DNA from: Mimachlamys varia
Lineage: Eukaryota > Mollusca > Bivalvia > Pectinida > Pectinidae
Direction of reading: 5' to 3'
DNA length: 64,000 nt
Assembly (NCBI GenBank): GCA_947623455.1
Contig: OX392542.1
Location: 13,957,625 to 14,021,624 of the forward strand
A program made the translations under genes and the position numbers. The notes under the pieces were generated by a model. That model was not told where the DNA came from and made no database searches. It worked only from the letters and a program-made list of their open reading frames with translations. Positions within the stretch are counted from its first letter, which is position 1. The number at the start of each line of letters is the position of its first letter. Positions 59,901-64,000 of the stretch are shown in pieces.

Positions 59901-60908
59901 GAAATGACAAATAATTAGCGGAAAGAGTTAAAAGTTAATCACAGTTCATTTTCGAGGGTAAAGGTCAGATGTGACCTGTTAGTAAAGCATTATATCTGTA
60001 CTACTCTTTAAGTAAGAATGCAATGCGTTCTGCTCTTACAACGGGAAATACCAAAGTTCCGAGGGTGATAGTTGCTACTTCCAGCTCAATGTTCAGCATC
60101 TCAGGTAATGACGACTACCTGTTCTCACGGTGTTAGTATAAAATGACCGGCGGAATGCTGTGATGGGTGCCTTCGGTATGTTATTTCGGTCTGGTAATAC
60201 TACGTTGTCGGCATATGATCCGCACTTCCATAAGGAAGAAAGTAATTAAGCCAATGTGCTATATCTTGTGCTCTTACGACGGTCTCTATGTAAATCTTCC
60301 CTTTTTTTATATTTTGCCTCTAGTTTAATCGATTTTGAGTTCGGATTATGATTTTGAGGACGATTTGGTATTCTCTGATTTTGTAGAAAATGTAGAGAAC
60401 ATTTTGCTCTTGAGCTGTCCTAATCACTGTGGCAGTGCTATGGGAGAGTAACATATTTAACACATACGGTGATGATATGATTTCTTGCTTTGTTTGTGGA
60501 ATCAAGATACATGTATGTTATTTAATAGTCCTTAAATGAATGATTTAAAATAACATATTACATATATATATCATCTTAAACATAAAACAATCAACATACT
60601 ATTTACGCTAGACATATATCTCTAAAAACTTTTTTTTCTCCTTGTTAAACTTGCACTAATTTTCACAAAATGTAATCATTTTATTATATTATTTATAAAA
60701 AAATACTACCATTACAGTGTATTTATGTAATTCAAGCAATCCTTCCAACACACGTTATGAATGATACTTATCCTAAAAAACTGTCCTTTCAGCACCTTAT
60801 ACGGTAAAGGCGTACAAAGACCTTAAAGACAGAGCTCCAAAAAGGGATGACAGAATAGCAATTATTGGGGCTACAATGCACGGAATACACGCAGCACTCT
60901 CTCTTATG
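56925..60908 (+). CDS. Secreted or membrane protein: signal peptide, Thr/Pro linker, start of a Rossmann fold; 3' partial
   Basis: Three exons join in frame: 56925-56975 (17 codons, donor GTAAGT), 59439-59577 (acceptor TTTTTTGCAG, 46 codons plus one base, donor GTACTG) and 60793-60908 (acceptor CTTTCAG, 38 codons, donor GTAAGT). Together they give 102 residues. Residues 1-24 form a signal peptide that only appears after splicing: exon 1 ends CLSALCVLQY and exon 2 opens MLVILAATT. Residues 25-63 are almost only Thr and Pro, as in an O-glycosylated mucin-type stalk. Residues 64-102 end DDRIAIIGATMHGIHAALSL, a beta strand, nucleotide-binding turn and helix like the N-terminus of flavin-dependent amine oxidase-like enzymes. 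The usual GxGxxG is GATMHG here, with Thr for the second Gly. The rest of the fold is not found before the window ends. The enzyme class is uncertain. Confidence 0.65.
58309..58400 (-). repeat. Interspersed family A fragment, minus orientation
   Basis: TTTGTTCATATCTTGCCCTT, AGCCCTATCGATTTTTAGTG and TTCGCTCCTGTATTTCT align to the first part of the family. It lies in intron 1 of the second gene. Confidence 0.55.
59325..59425 (-). repeat. Interspersed family A, ending beside an exon of the second gene
   Basis: CCCTTCCGGAACGCCTGGTA, TTTTGTTCATATTTTGCCCC, TACTTAAATCGATTTTGAAT and GGAGTATGGTGTTGTTG. Homology stops within about 15 bases of the acceptor at 59438. Confidence 0.7.
59439..59577 (+). 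CDS. Second gene exon 2: end of signal peptide and Thr/Pro-rich stalk
   Basis: It encodes MLVILAATTVPPS, then runs of Thr with Pro, Lys and Ala, ending PTTTE. ACC/ACT codons vary, so this is not a simple trinucleotide slip. The exon could be a second start codon, but the signal sequence would then be very short. The overlapping reading frame rich in His and Tyr (59414-59668) and the minus-strand Val/Gly frame are shadows of this repeat-like codon pattern. Confidence 0.65.
60265..60390 (-). repeat. Interspersed family A, minus orientation
   Basis: GGTCTCTATGTAAATCTTCC, TTTTGCCTCTAGTTTAATCG, ATTTTGAGTTCGGATTATGA, GATTTGGTATTCTCTGATTT. It lies in intron 2 of the second gene. Confidence 0.7.
60793..60908 (+). 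CDS. Second gene exon 3: N-terminus of a dinucleotide-binding fold
   Basis: The sequence APYTVKAYKDLKDRAPKRDD is a charged lead-in, followed by RIAIIGATMHGIHAALSLM. This has the hydrophobic strand, glycine turn and Ala-rich helix of an FAD/NAD(P) Rossmann domain. The acidic residue at the end of strand 2 would lie in the next exon, not seen here. Confidence 0.7.
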
Positions 60909-61059
60909 GTAAGTACAGCTGGTCCCAGGTGTTCAACAGGTGATTAGCTTAATCAGGGATAAGTGAAAACGAAACATGTTAATCAGTTTTTGGATATTAA
61001 TACACCTTTTCGGATATCGAATATTTAGTTCGGTTCATTTATATTCAAAATCCTACGAG

Positions 61060-61196
61060 GGCAGTTGCCAGGAACTGACCGTAGGTCGGTGGGTTTTCTC
61101 CTGGTACTCTGAATTTGCTCCACTTTTAAACCCTGACACGTCCTTATATGAACCTGGCTGTTAATAGGACGCAAAACTAAATAAACCAAACCAAAT
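61060..61196 (+). mobile_element. tRNA-like SINE, family 1, 5' truncated
   Basis: GGCAGTTGCCAGGAACTGAC, CGTAGGTCGGTGGGTTTTCT and a tail CTGTTAATAGGACGCAAAAC then TAAATAAACCAAACC. The tRNA-like head is missing. Confidence 0.7.
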
Positions 61197-62644
61197 CATA
61201 TTCAAAGTTGTGGGATTGTACGTTGTATATTGACAGAATTAATTAAAGGTTGAAAAATGTTGATAAATAGTTATTAAGCGAACCAATTTTTTGAAATACC
61301 AAGTGCTTGTGTGCAAATCATCTAATGATGTGGGGACCCAATACAATTACATATAATTATGTTCCACTGCAAAAATAAATAATTTGAATATAAGTATCCT
61401 ATTTCTAGTCGCGCCTTTTTTAACCTATGATAGCAAATACAATTTTGTATAATTGTATTTACAAGTATGTTCACATAAAATAAGTTATGTCCTCTGTTTC
61501 TTGCTGTTTATTCTGTTATTTTATTTAGTTGTATAACGAGTGTATTCACTGTATCGGTTCAAGTCACTTTCAAAATGATGTTAAAGCAGGACAAACACAA
61601 ACATAAGTGTTTGTGTAAGTCCCATATTTCAGTCGGGAATATCATTCATTCGCTTGGATTGTTAACGTTTTCTTATGTTCAACTGCAACAATAAATAATT
61701 TGAATATGGCAAATTATCGTATATGTATGCGCGCCTATTTTACCTACATGTATGAAAGCAAAGTCTAATTTATAATCAAAAATATTTTTGCGATTTTGCT
61801 AAATGCTGGAAAACTTAGGTATTTTAATAAATGCTATATATCAACACAATCATGCCTTGTTCAGTATTTGGACAAAAGAAAAACGTACAAAGGTATCCGA
61901 TAAACTTCACCTCTAGTTACTTAACAACAAACACACAGTTCTAACAAGCATTTACTATCTTTGATCTTTGCTCGCTCGAAGAAACGTTTTTTTATAATAT
62001 GTGCAAATAAATTATTTTACTTTATACTTTGATGGTATTTAAAAGAATGCAAGTTATAATTATTTGCTGAATGATTGAAATTGTTTATGATCGTCAGTGA
62101 ACTGCATATATTCTGCATCACAGAAGTCAGATTTAAGGCAGGATGTAGGCATGTATCCGGACACCTGTTTAATCTATTTATTAAGTGGGCAGGAAGGATT
62201 TGTTAAAGGTGTACATGCTTTGTAAAAGTGATTTATATCGTCAATAACGACTACCGAAAACAAGAACGATAGCTGCAGTAAGCAATTAAGGCTTAGGAGA
62301 ACAGTCGATGGAGATCATGGGGAACTTCGAATTATCCAAGTATTCGAAATAACGATGTTCGAATGTATTCAGTAGCATCGTTAACGTACATACATTTTAT
62401 TACGAATTCATCGTGACTTGAATTTATTACTTCAAATTTCTGTTATTAGATTATATCTACAATTGCTCTGCAATTGTCCATTGCCACAATTCTAAGAGGC
62501 AGTTGCTGCCATACGCCTATAATACCCAGTGCCTCAAACTATAACAGCAGTTGCTATTGTGATGTCATCAATCTCTATTTGGACGTCATCGATTTCTTAT
62601 CATAAGTATCAGAAGTAATGAACATTGGAGCAAATATTGTAACA

Positions 62645-62720
62645 ATTCATTTTTTCAGCATACTGTATATATTACTACATTTAAATGGGGCAGCACATGT
62701 GTGTGTTATGTCATCTATAA
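62645..62720 (-). repeat. Interspersed family B fragment, minus orientation
   Basis: AATTCATTTTTTCAGCATAC, TACATTTAAATGGGGCAGCA and TGTGTGTTATGTCATC match the inverse of 6620-6680. Confidence 0.5.
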
Positions 62721-63439
62721 TACACCTTGTTATTACTGACAAACTTACATAAAGCACTACCGTATTTATCTAGTTTGTCATCAATTGCAATGTGAGCTAT
62801 AGGACTGTAACACCATTGGTAAAACATTCACTGCTTAAATGTGTGTATTTATTGATACGTAATATGCAGAATAATATTGACATATTTCATTTCAAGGAAA
62901 CACTGTACACACTAGCGAAATTCGGATATGAACAATGACTGTTTAAGCAAATATTGTTCTGGCCATATAACACAAATTGTTGTTACTGATAGTATTAAAA
63001 AAAAAATAAATAAATAAAACCTACAAGGTATTATCAATTTTCATCAGTGCAAAGCACCAGCATGAAGTGTGTTACTGTACCATAACAACATTTGCTAAAA
63101 CAGTCAGTGCTTTCAATACTAAATAGGCAAATACTTAAAAATAAGTAATTAATACTTATACCATGCCATTTCCGTTTTAGTTAGATATACGGTCTGATAG
63201 CAGATGATACGTTTAACGTTTTGCATACAGTGAAACTCGTCGGTTTTCGTTTACCTTCATAAAATGCTATTAGCGTAATTTTGCTTGTAAGGTTTATCGC
63301 TTTTTGGTTATTGTATTGCCTTCATCCACAGCCAATGTGTAGTTGTAAACACTGTGTTCCGTTGGTTAGAATACAGGTAGTTTATAAAGTACACAACAAG
63401 TAAAGGTTTCTGTTTGACGTTACGACGAGAAATTATTAT

Positions 63440-64000
63440 CGTGTGTACTCGGTCTATTTCATCAGACGTTCCGATTACTGCAACTTCCCGAAGTCAGTAC
63501 TCGGTCACCTTCATCAGACGTTTCAATAACTGCATTATTTTACTAGACCCCACAGAAAGTCATCGGTCACCTTCATCAGACGTTTCAGTAACTGCATTAT
63601 TTTACTAGACCCCGCAAACAGTACTCGGTCACCTTCATCAGACGTTTCAATAACTGCATTATTTTACTAGACCCCGCAAACAGTACTCGGTCACCTTCAT
63701 CAGACGTTTCAATAACTGCATTATTTTACTAGACCCCACAGAAAGTACTCGGTCACCTTCATCAGACGTTTCAATAACTGCATTATTTTACTAGTCCCCA
63801 CAGAAAGTAATCGGTCACCTTCATCAGACGTTTCAATAACTGCATTATTTTACTAGTCACCACAGAAAGTAATCGGTCACCTTCATCAGACGTTTCAATA
63901 ACTGCATTATTTTACTAGACCCCACAGAAAGTAATCGGTCACCTTCATCAGACGTTTCAATAACTGCATTATTTTACTAGACCCCGCAAACAGTACTCGG
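63440..64000. repeat. 62-bp minisatellite, about 9 copies, continuing past the window
   Basis: The unit contains CGGTCACCTTCATCAGACGT, TTCAATAACTGCATTATTTT and ACTAGACCCCACAGAAAGTA. Starts at 63564 and 63626 give the period of 62. The last two bases before the restart vary (AT or CT), and a CCGCAAACAG variant alternates with CCACAGAAAG. The first two copies are degraded and shorter. Confidence 0.93.

Larger units (their letters stand above)
60909..63439. other. Intron of the second gene; no further exon found
   Basis: Besides SINE family 1 (61060-61196) and family B (62645-62720), I see no element and no frame that continues the Rossmann fold. Confidence 0.5.

Overview
The window looks like nuclear DNA of a marine invertebrate, most likely a bivalve mollusc such as a scallop. 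Reasons: AT-rich sequence, small exons with GT-AG borders separated by introns of 0.5 to 15 kb, many tandem minisatellites, and tRNA-like SINEs with tails I associate with bivalve genomes. The species is inference. No bacterial features (operons, Shine-Dalgarno sites, dense ORFs) are present.

Two protein genes can be supported, both on the + strand and both partial. The first is a metabotropic glutamate receptor-like class C GPCR. Nine exons between 9598 and 42511 join in frame (phases 0,0,1,0,0,1,0,1) into 812 residues: most of the Venus-flytrap ligand domain, a nine-cysteine linker, seven membrane segments and a short tail with a stop codon. The exons for the signal peptide and the first part of lobe 1 were not found and probably lie 5' of the window. 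The residues that hold the alpha-amino acid part of the ligand are kept, but the lysine that binds the distal carboxylate of glutamate (mGluR1 K409) is glutamine. The ligand may therefore not be glutamate. The second gene starts at 56925 and runs off the window: a signal-peptide exon, a Thr/Pro mucin-like exon and an exon that opens a Rossmann (FAD/NAD-type) fold.

The rest is repeats. Tandem arrays: TG-rich at 1-235; 20 bp at 2098-2814; 35 bp at 4495-5940; 34 bp at 10322-11270; 54 bp (two copies) at 17667-17774; 26 bp at 17791-18113; about 42 bp at 45225-45682; 11 bp at 45892-49249 (3.4 kb); 36 bp at 54008-54187; 62 bp from about 63440 past the end. Interspersed elements: a degraded LINE end at 7945-8425, a tRNA-like SINE family (8855-9067, 41410-41626, 61060-61196), a second tRNA-like SINE at 49878-50229, an unnamed family 'A' with about 12 copies, families B, C and D, and two fold-back palindromes (16341-16489 and 39292-39430).

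The most interesting items are the receptor's altered ligand pocket, a tandem duplication of the intron/exon-3 border that creates a decoy splice acceptor followed by a stop, family A (one copy ends beside a splice acceptor of the second gene), a 3' tail shared by two unlike repeat families, and the 11-bp array that encodes one 11-residue repeat in all three frames of a strand.
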